The notes: generated by a model from the sequence alone, not told the origin. Numbered from the stretch's first letter, positions 5,599 to 12,434 are shown. The stretch: 13,720 bases of DNA from a bacterium (GCA_030648695.1 JAUSHG010000050.1:1-13720), one strand, 5' to 3'. Translations and numbers: made by a program.

Positions 5599-6258
5599 AT
5601 GCCTCTTGAATTTCACACACCGCTTGCCCCGAAAAAAGCCGCTTCGGCCGCGTCAATGGCCAATTCAGGAAGTCATACCTTTACCGTGCTTGGCATAGGA
5701 GCGATACTGGTCGCCGTTGTGGCGGTAGCACTTTCGGCAACACTGTTCTTTTATAAGGGATATCTGGTGCGTTCCATAGGCAACATGGACGAAGCGCTTG
5801 TGGCCGCGAGAAAAAGCTTTGAACCCGAATTTGTTGACGCGGCGGGCCGGCTTAATGCGCGCATTGAGTCCGCGAAAAAACTGCTGGTTACACACCGAGC
5901 TCTGTCTCCGCTGTTTGACCTGCTGGAGAACAAGACCATCGAGAACGTCCGCTTCACTGATTTTATTTTTGACGCCTCAAATGAACGCACTCCTGCAGTG
6001 TCCATGACCGGCCTCGCGAAAAGCTTCAATGCCGTCGCGCTTCAATCGGATGTCTTCGGGAGCGAGCCCTCATTCCGCGACCCCGTGTTTGCCAATTTTA
6101 CGCTGAATGACCGCGGGGAGATTGTATTCAACTTCAAGGCGAACGTTGACCCGGAATTTATTCTGTACGGAAAAACGCTTTCCGGAGCAGCCGATGGGGA
6201 GGCGGACAGCAGTGCGTTTGAAGACGAACTTGATGAGGGAGATGAGTTTGGAGAATAA
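5599..6258 (+). CDS. pilN: PilN-like type IV pilus inner-membrane protein
   Basis: 219 aa, bitopic: a short cytoplasmic N-terminus (1-27), one membrane segment (about 28-52, FTVLGIGAILVAVVAVALSA), a helical region (60-110) and an alpha/beta domain (115-195). This is the layout of PilN/Fimbrial assembly proteins. The very acidic C-terminal tail (198-219, EADSSAFEDELDEGDEFGE) is unusual. PilN normally binds PilM through an N-terminal INLLPxR-type motif; the N-terminus here (MPLEFHTPLAPKK) lacks it. The call rests on topology, on position between pilM and pilO, and on the fold pattern rather than strong sequence motifs. No Shine-Dalgarno sequence precedes the ATG. Confidence 0.75.
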   Translation: MPLEFHTPLAPKKAASAASMANSGSHTFTVLGIGAILVAVVAVALSATLFFYKGYLVRSIGNMDEALVAARKSFEPEFVDAAGRLNARIESAKKLLVTHRALSPLFDLLENKTIENVRFTDFIFDASNERTPAVSMTGLAKSFNAVALQSDVFGSEPSFRDPVFANFTLNDRGEIVFNFKANVDPEFILYGKTLSGAADGEADSSAFEDELDEGDEFGE

Positions 6259-6305
6259 ACACGAACAGTCACGAAGCGGGGGAGACACTAAGTACCACTA
6301 ACAGT

Positions 6306-6881
6306 ATGTCTAATGTAGTTTCAATCATATTATTGGTTATCGGGGCGGGGCTGTTTGTCGGATATATCAATCCGACCTACCGCGGTGCCACGGGAAGCTC
6401 TGTCATGGCGGAAAAAAGCGTGCAGGAACTCCGCCTGGAGCGCGTGCGTTACGCAACCGCCCTTACCAAGACGCGGGAGATTGAAGTGGCGCGCACCGGA
6501 CTGCTTGAAAAGTACAACAGCATTGCGGAAGAGGACCGCGAGAAACTGCAGAAACTGCTTCCCGACCATGTGGATTCCGTTCGCCTTATCCTGGATGTCA
6601 ACAATATCGCCGCCCAGTATGGCATGACGCTCAAAAACATCACGCTTACCGATGCCGGAGGGGAGGACAGCGAGGACGGAGAGTTGGGGCCGCAGGAAGT
6701 CCGTTCAGAGCCGGTGGAATTCAAGTTTTCGGTTTCAGGAACCTATGACAACCTGCGCTCCTTTTTGACCGACTTGGAGCAGAGTTTGCGGCTGATTGAT
6801 ATCCGCAACCTTACCTTCACCTCGCCGGGCACGGCCATATACGATTACACGGTAACGATTGCCACCTATCGCCTACAGTAG
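6306..6881 (+). CDS. pilO: PilO-like type IV pilus inner-membrane protein
   Basis: 191 aa. The membrane segment is at the extreme N-terminus (4-21, VVSIILLVIGAGLFVGYI). A coiled coil follows (about 35-85, rich in Glu/Arg/Leu with EKLQKLLPDHVDSVRLI), then a ferredoxin-like C-terminal domain (95-190) ending in a beta-rich stretch. LQKLLPDHVDSVRLILDVNNIAAQ is the typical end-of-coil/start-of-domain segment of PilO. PilO pairs with PilN outside the membrane to hold the platform aligned. It lies 47 bp after pilN, and the order M-N-O is preserved. No clear Shine-Dalgarno sequence is present; a purine run GGGGGAGA lies too far upstream (about 21 nt). Confidence 0.82.
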   Translation: MSNVVSIILLVIGAGLFVGYINPTYRGATGSSVMAEKSVQELRLERVRYATALTKTREIEVARTGLLEKYNSIAEEDREKLQKLLPDHVDSVRLILDVNNIAAQYGMTLKNITLTDAGGEDSEDGELGPQEVRSEPVEFKFSVSGTYDNLRSFLTDLEQSLRLIDIRNLTFTSPGTAIYDYTVTIATYRLQ

Positions 6882-6892
6882 CAGGCGAACGT

Positions 6893-6936
6893 TTAACCGT
6901 TAACTCTTAACTGTTAACAGTCAATAGTAAAAAGTT
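6893..6936. repeat. TTAAC word repeat with 12-bp palindrome
   Basis: TTTAACCGTTAACTCTTAAC, then the perfect palindrome ACTGTTAACAGT (6910-6921), then TCAATAG. The same palindrome and word set recur at 9253-9303, in both cases just upstream of a gene start (6944 and 9324). Confidence 0.7.
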
Positions 6937-6943
6937 ACTAGAT

Positions 6944-7372
6944 ATGAATGCATTAGGCCATATAGACCGGAAAAAGATGATGTGGGGCGGGGGCATCATC
7001 CTCATTCTTGTCGCTCTCCTTGTGTATCTCGGGGGGAGCGATGCTCCGCCGCCGGCGCTTAGCGAACTATCCGCCTCGCCGCTTGAAAGCGTTTTGGGAC
7101 GGGAGCTTCTGGGAACGCTTGAACGGCTCAAATCCACTACGCTTGATGTGAGCGTATTTGAGGATGTGGTATTCAAAAGTTTGCAGGATTTCGGCGTTGA
7201 CATCGCGCCCCAGCCGGTCGGCCGCCGCAATCCGTTTGCTCCGTTTGAGGGGACGGCCGCCGCCGCCTCCGCGCCTGCCGGAATAAAGAAAACCCCGGCG
7301 AGCCCGCCCACTGCCTTGCCGTCGGCTCCCGATGAAGCAGATGAGGAAGAGTTTGAGGATTTTTCATTCTGA
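6944..7372 (+). CDS. Small PilP-like membrane protein of the pilus cluster
   Basis: 142 aa. One membrane segment (14-29, WGGGIILILVALLVYL) follows a short positively charged N-terminus. A periplasm/exterior-side helical segment (40-90) leads to GRRNPFAPF (93-101), a motif resembling the NPF-type element of PilP and related pilus alignment proteins. The remainder is an Ala/Pro-rich, then acidic, low-complexity tail (103-142). Position directly after pilO supports a PilP-equivalent role. Unlike classical PilP it is not a lipoprotein (no lipobox) and has no obvious C-terminal beta domain, as might be expected where no secretin exists. The assignment is by context and one motif. Confidence 0.6.
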   Translation: MNALGHIDRKKMMWGGGIILILVALLVYLGGSDAPPPALSELSASPLESVLGRELLGTLERLKSTTLDVSVFEDVVFKSLQDFGVDIAPQPVGRRNPFAPFEGTAAAASAPAGIKKTPASPPTALPSAPDEADEEEFEDFSF

Positions 7373-7490
7373 AAACACGAAGCACCACGAAGCCCGAACA
7401 CGAAATACCCGCCTTCGCTAAAAGCTACAGCGGGCAAGCACAAAAAAGAATGGGCACTAAGTAACAGAGAGAGAAGCACGCGAAAGAATA
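7373..7490. repeat. CACGAA word repeats and small hairpin before pilB
   Basis: The words ACACGAAGCACCACGAAGCC and GAACACGAAAT are related to the spacer at 6255-6303 (AACACGAACAGTCACGAAGC). A hairpin CCCGC (7408-7412) / GCGGG (7430-7434) follows, then ACTAAGTAACAGAGAG (similar to ACTAAGTACCACTAACAG before pilO). No reading frame is supported. Confidence 0.5.
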
Positions 7491-7496
7491 ATTACT

Positions 7497-7504
7497 TGTA
7501 TACT
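7497..7504 (+). promoter_or_regulatory. -10 box TATACT before pilB
   Basis: TTG-TATACT (7499-7504), followed by TATATAC, ends 8 nt before the pilB ATG at 7513. This predicts an mRNA with at most a few leader bases and a second promoter inside the pil cluster. Confidence 0.45.
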
Positions 7505-7512
7505 ATATACAC

Positions 7513-9240
7513 ATGAGTTTATTGGAAGTTTTGGTAAAAAACGGAGCGGTCACCAAGAAAGACGCGCCCGCCCTTGAGTCCGAGGCGAAGTCGCGCGAGG
7601 ATGATATTGAAAGCGTACTTCTTGACCACGGCATTTCGCAGGAGGATATTTTCGCGGCAAAAGCCGAGCTCGCCGGCATCCCGTTTTTAAGCATGGAGGG
7701 GCGTGATGTGGCCTTTGAGGTGCTGCAATTCGTGCCCGAGGAGTCCGCTGTGCACTACCGCTTCGTGCCGCTTGAGGTCAAGGACGGGGCGCTTGAGGTG
7801 GGAATTGTGGACCCGGAGAATATGGAGGCGCGCGATGCGCTCGCCTTTATTTCCTCCAAGCTTGGCATGCCCTACAAGCTGTTTCTTATCTCGCAGTCGG
7901 ATTTTGAAAAAGTCGTGCAGTCCTACAAAGGACTTTCCGGCGAGGTGACCAAGGCGCTTTCGGAACTTGAAACCGAACTATCTGGCGGTTTTGACGAAGG
8001 GGTGATGAAGAGCGTTGAAACCGTGGATGCCGAAGGGGCAAAGGAAGAAACAAAAATTATTGAGGATGCGCCGGTTACCAAAATCGTGGCAACTATTCTC
8101 CATTATGCGGCTTCGGGTACCGCCTCCGATATTCATATTGAACACATGGGTTCGGAGGTGAGGGTGCGGTTCCGCGTGGACGGAATACTGAACACCAGCT
8201 TGATTCTGCCCGTCAAAATCCATGCCGCGCTTGTGGCACGCATCAAGATTCTCTCCAACATGCGGCTTGATGAAAAGCGCAAGCCGCAGGACGGGCGCTT
8301 CAGTGCCCGCATTGAGGGGCGGAGGATTGATTTCCGTGTGTCTTCGTTTCCGGCCTACTACGGCGAGAAGATGGTCATGCGTATTTTGGATACCGAACGG
8401 GGGGTGAAAACGCTTGAAACCATGGGGCTCTCGGAGCGCAACGTCGCACTTATCAAAGATGCGCTGGAGCGCCCCTACGGCATGGTACTTCTCTCGGGCC
8501 CTACCGGAAGCGGAAAATCAACGACGCTCTATGCCATGTTGAATCAGATTGACCGCGAGAAATACAATGTGCTCTCGCTTGAAGACCCGGTTGAGTACAA
8601 CATTCCCGGGATGAGCCAATCGCAGGTGCGGCCGGAAATAGGATACACCTTTGCCACCGGACTCCGACATGCCCTGCGGCAGGACCCGGATGTGATTATG
8701 GTGGGAGAAATCCGCGACAAAGAAACCGCCCAGCTTGCGGTGCAGGCGGCGCTTACCGGACATTTGGTATTTTCAACCATTCACACGAACAATGCCGCGG
8801 GTGTCATTCCGCGCCTCCTTGACATGGGGGTTGACCCGTTCCTCATCGCACCCACACTCATTCTGGCGATTGCCCAGCGCCTGGTGCCTCTCATTTGCGA
8901 GGGGACGGGGAAAAGCGTGCCGCTTGAGGGAAGTATTAAGGCACTGATTGACCGCGAATTCGCGGACTTGGCTCCCGAATTTCGCAAGGACATACCGTCT
9001 GCAACGGAGGTGCTTGCCGCAGAGCCGTCTTCCACCTGCCCGAAGGGTACCCGCGGACGGGTTGCGGTGTTTGAGGTACTCCAGATGGATAAAGGGCTTG
9101 AGGATGTGGTGCTTAAGCACGCGTCAGAGGCCGAAGTAATGAAGGTCGCGCGCTCGCAGGGTATGCTCACCATGAAAGAGGACGCGATTTTGAAGGCCCT
9201 GCGGCACGAAATTCCGTGGGAAGAAGTGAACAAACTGTGA
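7513..9240 (+). CDS. pilB: PilB/GspE-family type IV pilus extension ATPase
   Basis: 575 aa. N-terminal T2SSE_N/MshEN-like domain (1-150); N2 domain (185-300); RecA-like motor with Walker A GPTGSGKST (329-337), Asp box LSLEDPVEY (354-362), Walker B DVIMVGEIRD (393-402, catalytic Glu399) and His box ALTGHLVFSTIHTNNA (413-428). It forms a cytoplasmic hexamer that polymerises pilins through PilC. The zinc-binding four-cysteine module of GspE/PilB, normally in the 460-515 region, is reduced to two cysteines (Cys462, Cys509), and the TCPKGTRGRVAVFEVL end remains. Length is normal for the family. Start at 7513 fits the domain start and the -10 box just upstream; there is no Shine-Dalgarno sequence. 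Confidence 0.95.
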   Translation: MSLLEVLVKNGAVTKKDAPALESEAKSREDDIESVLLDHGISQEDIFAAKAELAGIPFLSMEGRDVAFEVLQFVPEESAVHYRFVPLEVKDGALEVGIVDPENMEARDALAFISSKLGMPYKLFLISQSDFEKVVQSYKGLSGEVTKALSELETELSGGFDEGVMKSVETVDAEGAKEETKIIEDAPVTKIVATILHYAASGTASDIHIEHMGSEVRVRFRVDGILNTSLILPVKIHAALVARIKILSNMRLDEKRKPQDGRFSARIEGRRIDFRVSSFPAYYGEKMVMRILDTERGVKTLETMGLSERNVALIKDALERPYGMVLLSGPTGSGKSTTLYAMLNQIDREKYNVLSLEDPVEYNIPGMSQSQVRPEIGYTFATGLRHALRQDPDVIMVGEIRDKETAQLAVQAALTGHLVFSTIHTNNAAGVIPRLLDMGVDPFLIAPTLILAIAQRLVPLICEGTGKSVPLEGSIKALIDREFADLAPEFRKDIPSATEVLAAEPSSTCPKGTRGRVAVFEVLQMDKGLEDVVLKHASEAEVMKVARSQGMLTMKEDAILKALRHEIPWEEVNKL

Positions 9241-9252
9241 GAACAGTTTGTA

Positions 9253-9303
9253 CCGTTAACTTTTAACTTTTGACTGTTAACAGTTAAGAGTCAAAGGTCA
9301 ATA
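9253..9303. repeat. TTAAC/TTGAC word repeat with 12-bp palindrome
   Basis: CCGTTAACTTTTAACTTTTG, then the perfect palindrome ACTGTTAACAGT (9273-9284), then TAAGAGTCAAAGGTCAATAG. It is a longer relative of the repeat at 6893-6936. It lies directly upstream of the -10 box of the response regulator gene, so it occupies the place of the -35 region. Confidence 0.7.
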
Positions 9304-9308
9304 GTTTT

Positions 9309-9317
9309 TGCTATACT
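9309..9317 (+). promoter_or_regulatory. Extended -10 promoter TGCTATACT of the response regulator gene
   Basis: TGC + TATACT (9312-9317) ends 6 nt before the ATG at 9324, the same arrangement as at pilM. A leaderless mRNA is predicted. No consensus -35 is visible in the repeat upstream. Confidence 0.6.
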
Positions 9318-9323
9318 TACGCT

Positions 9324-9716
9324 ATGGAAGAACGTAAACCTAAGGTATTACTCGTGGACGACGACCAGTTTCTGCTCAATATGTATGGGCTCAAGTTTAC
9401 GAACTCCGGATTTGAGGTGGTAACCGCGGACAGCGGGGAAGCGGGGCTCAAAAAACTCAAGGAAGGGCTCAATCCCGATATCGTGCTTGCCGATATTGTC
9501 ATGCCCCTCATGGACGGGCTCCAGTTTGTGCAGCAGGCGATTTCGGAGCATCTCGTGCCGGCGTCGCGGTGTATCATGCTCACCAATCAGGGGCAGTCAA
9601 CCGATATTGATAGGGCAAAGGAACTCGGTGTCGGCGGATATATTGTGAAGGCCTCCACGGTGCCTTCGGAGGTGGTTGAGGAAGTGAAAGCCATTTTGGC
9701 GAAGACGACAAAATGA
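9324..9716 (+). CDS. Single-domain (CheY-like) response regulator
   Basis: 130 aa, exactly one receiver domain and no output domain. The acidic pocket is Asp12/Asp13 (LLVDDD), the phosphoacceptor Asp57 (IVLADIVMP), the switch Thr87 (IMLTNQ) and the conserved Lys109 (GGYIVKAS). All catalytic residues are present, so it should be phosphorylated by a histidine kinase that is not in this window. It sits between pilB and pilT and has its own promoter. PilG/PilH-type regulators control pilus motors in other bacteria, so a role in balancing extension and retraction is a reasonable inference. Confidence 0.9.
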   Translation: MEERKPKVLLVDDDQFLLNMYGLKFTNSGFEVVTADSGEAGLKKLKEGLNPDIVLADIVMPLMDGLQFVQQAISEHLVPASRCIMLTNQGQSTDIDRAKELGVGGYIVKASTVPSEVVEEVKAILAKTTK

Positions 9717-9718
9717 AA

Positions 9719-9879
9719 TTATTCTAATTATACTAATTGCTCTAATTATTCTAACCAAATCACAATTTCTAATTACCAATTGGGGCTTGGATATTTCTGG
9801 CATTCATTAGGTCAATTATGGTTCAACTTCGTTCACCATCTTGAGCCTGTCGAAAGAGAAATTAGACAATTAGGTGAAT
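9719..9879. repeat. Repeat-filled spacer before pilT
   Basis: It starts with TCTAATTATACTAATTGCTC words, including the exact 22-bp copy (9733-9754) of 5504-5525; similarity to that copy continues to about 9775. GTTCACCATCTTGAGCCTGT with CGAA (9831-9854) is the reverse complement of the TTCGACAGGCTCA...GGTGAAC repeat type common in bacterial genomes. AGAAATTAGACAATTAGGTGAATT closes the region. The last word contains AGGTGA, a Shine-Dalgarno-like sequence 9 nt before the pilT ATG, one of the few in this window. Confidence 0.65.
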
Positions 9880-9886
9880 TTATATC

Positions 9887-10945
9887 ATGTCGAAGGAATT
9901 ACTTAATCAACTTATAGAAGAAACCATACACGAAGGCGCATCCGACCTGCACCTTCTGCCGGGGCGTCATCCGATTATTCGCGTGTCCAAGCAGTTGGTG
10001 CCGCTTCTCAAGCATCCGATTCTCACGGGCGAGGATACGGCTGAATTTGTCGGAGCATTTCTGTCTCCGGATGACAAGAAGCTGTTTACCGATGAAAAAG
10101 AAATTGATTTCTCGTATCCGTTTGCCGACAAGGTACGGTTTCGCGGCAACGCATATTTTGAGAAAGGGAAAATAGGCATTGCACTCCGTCTCATTCCGCG
10201 CACCATTCCGACTCTCAAAGAACTCAATCTTCCCGAATCGCTTGCCGAGTTCGCCAAAAAGCGGCAGGGCTTCTTTCTGGTGGTGGGGCCTATGGGGCAC
10301 GGCAAATCAACGACGCTTGCTTCCATGATAGAGCTTATCAATGCCTCGCGCGCCGAGCACATCATGACGATTGAGGACCCGATAGAATATATGTACGAAG
10401 AAAAGCTCTCCATCATTGACCAGCGGGAGGTTCGCATTGACACCAAGAGTTTTGACCGTGCGCTCGTATCCATGTTCCGCGAGGACGTGGATGTGGGGCT
10501 CATCGGCGAAATGCGCGACATGGCGACCATTGGCTCTGCGGTGACTGCGGCTGAAACCGGACACCTCATTTTTTCAACGCTTCACACCAACAACGCGGCG
10601 CAGACCATTGACCGCATCATAGACATTTTTCCGGGCGGACAGCAGGAGCAGATACGCCTCCAGCTCGCGTCGTCCCTCACCGGTATTTTCTCCCAGCGCC
10701 TTATCCCGAAGATTTCCGGCGGACTGATTCCCGCTTACGAGCTGCTTATTGCGAATACGGCAGTCCAGAATCTCATCCGCGAAAAGCGCACGCACGAACT
10801 GAACACCGTGATTGAAACCGGCCTGGAGCACGGCATGATTGACCTGAATCGCTCACTTGCGGACCTGGTGCGGCGCGGAGAGATTACGCCGGAAAATGCG
10901 TATGCACATTCGTTGAATCCGCATATGCTGGAACGTCTTTTGTAG
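9887..10945 (+). CDS. pilT: PilT-family type IV pilus retraction ATPase
   Basis: 352 aa, the usual PilT length. N-terminal PAS-like domain (1-100, with ASDLHLLPGRHPIIRV 18-33). RecA-like motor: Walker A GPMGHGKST (134-142), Asp box IEDPIEY (162-168), Walker B VDVGLIGEMRD (201-211, Glu208) and His box TGHLIFSTLHTNNA (224-237). AVQNLIREKRTHEL (292-305) matches the AIRNLIRE motif that is diagnostic for PilT and needed for retraction. The Walker A differs from the nearly invariant GPTGSGKST at two positions (Met136, His138), but the essential Lys140 and Ser/Thr are kept. It follows the response regulator and precedes pilC. Confidence 0.93.
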   Translation: MSKELLNQLIEETIHEGASDLHLLPGRHPIIRVSKQLVPLLKHPILTGEDTAEFVGAFLSPDDKKLFTDEKEIDFSYPFADKVRFRGNAYFEKGKIGIALRLIPRTIPTLKELNLPESLAEFAKKRQGFFLVVGPMGHGKSTTLASMIELINASRAEHIMTIEDPIEYMYEEKLSIIDQREVRIDTKSFDRALVSMFREDVDVGLIGEMRDMATIGSAVTAAETGHLIFSTLHTNNAAQTIDRIIDIFPGGQQEQIRLQLASSLTGIFSQRLIPKISGGLIPAYELLIANTAVQNLIREKRTHELNTVIETGLEHGMIDLNRSLADLVRRGEITPENAYAHSLNPHMLERLL

Positions 10946-11036
10946 CTTTTTAGGAAGGTAGCTTATTAGCTTGTTAGAAAAGAATTCCAAGTCAACCTAA
11001 AAAGCTACCAGCTAATAAGCTAATAAGCTAATAAGC
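10943..11036. repeat. Inverted repeats and 8-bp tandem repeat between pilT and pilC
   Basis: TAGCTTTTTAGG (10943-10954) is the exact reverse complement of 10996-11007, and TAGCTTATTAGC (10959-10970) of 11011-11022, so most of the spacer folds on itself. The right arm continues as three tandem copies of TAATAAGC (11013-11036), which end 4 nt before the pilC ATG. The left arm overlaps the pilT stop codon. It could act as a terminator/antiterminator or mask the pilC start. Confidence 0.7.
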
Positions 11037-11040
11037 TGTT

Positions 11041-12246
11041 ATGCTCTTCAACTACAAAGCCATAGACGGGTCGGGGAGGCCGCTTTCGGGCGCTATTGAG
11101 GCGCTCAATATTGAAATCGCCATTAACGCGCTTCAGCGGCGGGGATTCATTCTTTCTACCATCGCTCCCGAGGAGTCGGGGTCGCTTTTGACGCGTGATA
11201 TTGCGTTTTTGCGCGGAGTCAAAAGCAAGGACGTCGTACTTCTCTCCCGCCAGCTCGCTACCCTGTTTGAGGCACAGGTGCCGGCGCTCCGGATTTTCAG
11301 GATGCTTGCTTCCGAAATCCGGCATCCGATTTTAAAAAATACGCTGGTGTCCATTGCAGATGAAATTCAGGCCGGCTCTTCCATTTCCAATGCCATTTCC
11401 AAGCATCCGTCCGTATTTTCAAACTTTTACGTGCAGATGGTGCGTTCGGGCGAGGAAGCGGGGAAGCTCGACCAGATTTTCGGATTTCTCGCCGAGTATC
11501 TTGAGCGCACCTACGAGGTAACCTCAAAGGCCCGCAATGCGCTGGTGTACCCTATTTTCGTGCTCATTACGTTTGCGGGCGTTATGGTGCTCATGCTCAC
11601 CATGGTGATTCCGAACATCAGCGGACTACTCGTGGAATCGGGGCAGGAGCTTCCGATTTACACCAAGGCGGTGCTTGGGTTGAGCAACCTCGCCACTTCC
11701 TACGGCTGGTTTTTGCTCGTGGCGCTTGTGGTGGGAGGCATTTTTCTCTGGAGATTCTTTAAAACCGAAAGCGGCCGTATCACCATGAGTCAGCTCAAAG
11801 TCAGGATTCCTTTTATAGGGAGCTTGTTCCGCCAGCTCTATCTCTCGCGCATCGCGGACAACCTGCATGTGATGCTTCTCTCCGCCATTCCCATCATCAA
11901 GGCGCTCGAAATTACCGGCGAAGTGGTGGATAATCTCGTATTCCGGGATGCGCTCACGGCGGCTGCGGAGAACGTGCGGGGCGGCTCGTCTATTGCAGAC
12001 GCGCTCTCTGTGCGCAAGGTGATTCCCGGACTTATGATTCAAATGGTAAAAGTGGGGGAGGAAAGCGGTGAACTGGTGCGCATTCTGGAGATGCTCGGGC
12101 GGTTTTACCGCCGCGAGGTAACGAACGCCGTAGACACACTCGTCGGTCTTATAGAGCCGATGCTCATTGTTACCTTGGGTCTTGCCGTCGGCTTTCTGCT
12201 CGCCGCGGTGCTTCTGCCGATTTACCAGATTGCGGGAGGAGGATAG
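11041..12246 (+). CDS. pilC: PilC/GspF-family inner-membrane platform protein
   Basis: 401 aa with the two-fold T2SF repeat: cytoplasmic domain 1 (66-168), membrane segments at about 168-192 and 220-238, cytoplasmic domain 2 (266-368) and the last membrane segment at about 371-395 ending in LLPIYQIAGGG. The duplicated motif is clear: MVRSGEEAGKLDQIFGFLAEYLER (133-156) and MVKVGEESGELVRILEMLGRFYRR (335-358). It starts with the typical FNYKAIDGSGRPLSGAIEA. PilC is the platform on which PilB and PilT act to add or remove pilin subunits. Length and topology are normal. It follows pilT after a 95-bp repeat-filled gap and ends just before REP-like hairpins. Confidence 0.94.
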   Translation: MLFNYKAIDGSGRPLSGAIEALNIEIAINALQRRGFILSTIAPEESGSLLTRDIAFLRGVKSKDVVLLSRQLATLFEAQVPALRIFRMLASEIRHPILKNTLVSIADEIQAGSSISNAISKHPSVFSNFYVQMVRSGEEAGKLDQIFGFLAEYLERTYEVTSKARNALVYPIFVLITFAGVMVLMLTMVIPNISGLLVESGQELPIYTKAVLGLSNLATSYGWFLLVALVVGGIFLWRFFKTESGRITMSQLKVRIPFIGSLFRQLYLSRIADNLHVMLLSAIPIIKALEITGEVVDNLVFRDALTAAAENVRGGSSIADALSVRKVIPGLMIQMVKVGEESGELVRILEMLGRFYRREVTNAVDTLVGLIEPMLIVTLGLAVGFLLAAVLLPIYQIAGGG

Positions 12247-12253
12247 CGCTTGC

Positions 12254-12308
12254 GCCTACCTGCGGTAGGCAGGCGGGGACGCTCCTCTGGATCCCCGCCT
12301 ACGCGGGG
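12254..12308. repeat. Two GC-rich hairpins of the REP-like family behind pilC
   Basis: GCCTACC (12254-12260) / GGTAGGC (12264-12270) form a 7-bp stem with a TGC loop. CCCCGC (12293-12298) / GCGGGG (12303-12308) is the core of a REP-like unit in the reverse orientation (CTGGATCCCCGCCTACGCGG). GGGGACGCTC follows each of them. They probably terminate or protect the pilC transcript. Confidence 0.65.
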
Positions 12309-12313
12309 ACGCT

Positions 12314-12348
12314 CAAAAATCATAGTCGCATTCGCTCCTTGATTTTTG
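12314..12348. terminator. AT-rich hairpin between pilC and the pilin genes
   Basis: CAAAAATCA (12314-12322) and TGATTTTTG (12340-12348) form a perfect 9-bp stem with a 17-nt loop. The T5 run in the right arm could help termination of + strand transcription, but the stem has little GC. Alternatively it is part of a dispersed repeat together with the REP-like unit it adjoins. Confidence 0.35.
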
Positions 12349-12352
12349 GCGG

Positions 12353-12361
12353 TTATCCACA
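12353..12361 (+). promoter_or_regulatory. Consensus DnaA box TTATCCACA
   Basis: A perfect 9-bp match to the DnaA-box consensus, 29 nt upstream of the TATAAT box of the pilin genes. It is a single site, with no cluster and no AT-rich unwinding region, so it is not an origin. DnaA control of the pilin promoter is possible but unproven. Confidence 0.4.
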
Positions 12362-12390
12362 GGGGGTTCCGTATTTCTCCTGCGAGGGTA

Positions 12391-12396
12391 TATAAT
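12391..12396 (+). promoter_or_regulatory. Perfect -10 box TATAAT upstream of the pilin genes
   Basis: GGTA-TATAAT-ACTTGC predicts a start near 12403 and a leader of about 44 nt to the pilin ATG at 12447. A -35 is not convincing. The leader contains a near-repeat, CTAGGCATCAA (12402-12412) and CTAGGTATCAT (12430-12440). Confidence 0.55.
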
Positions 12397-12434
12397 ACTT
12401 GCTAGGCATCAAGTCCGCTTTTTTCGTTACTAGG

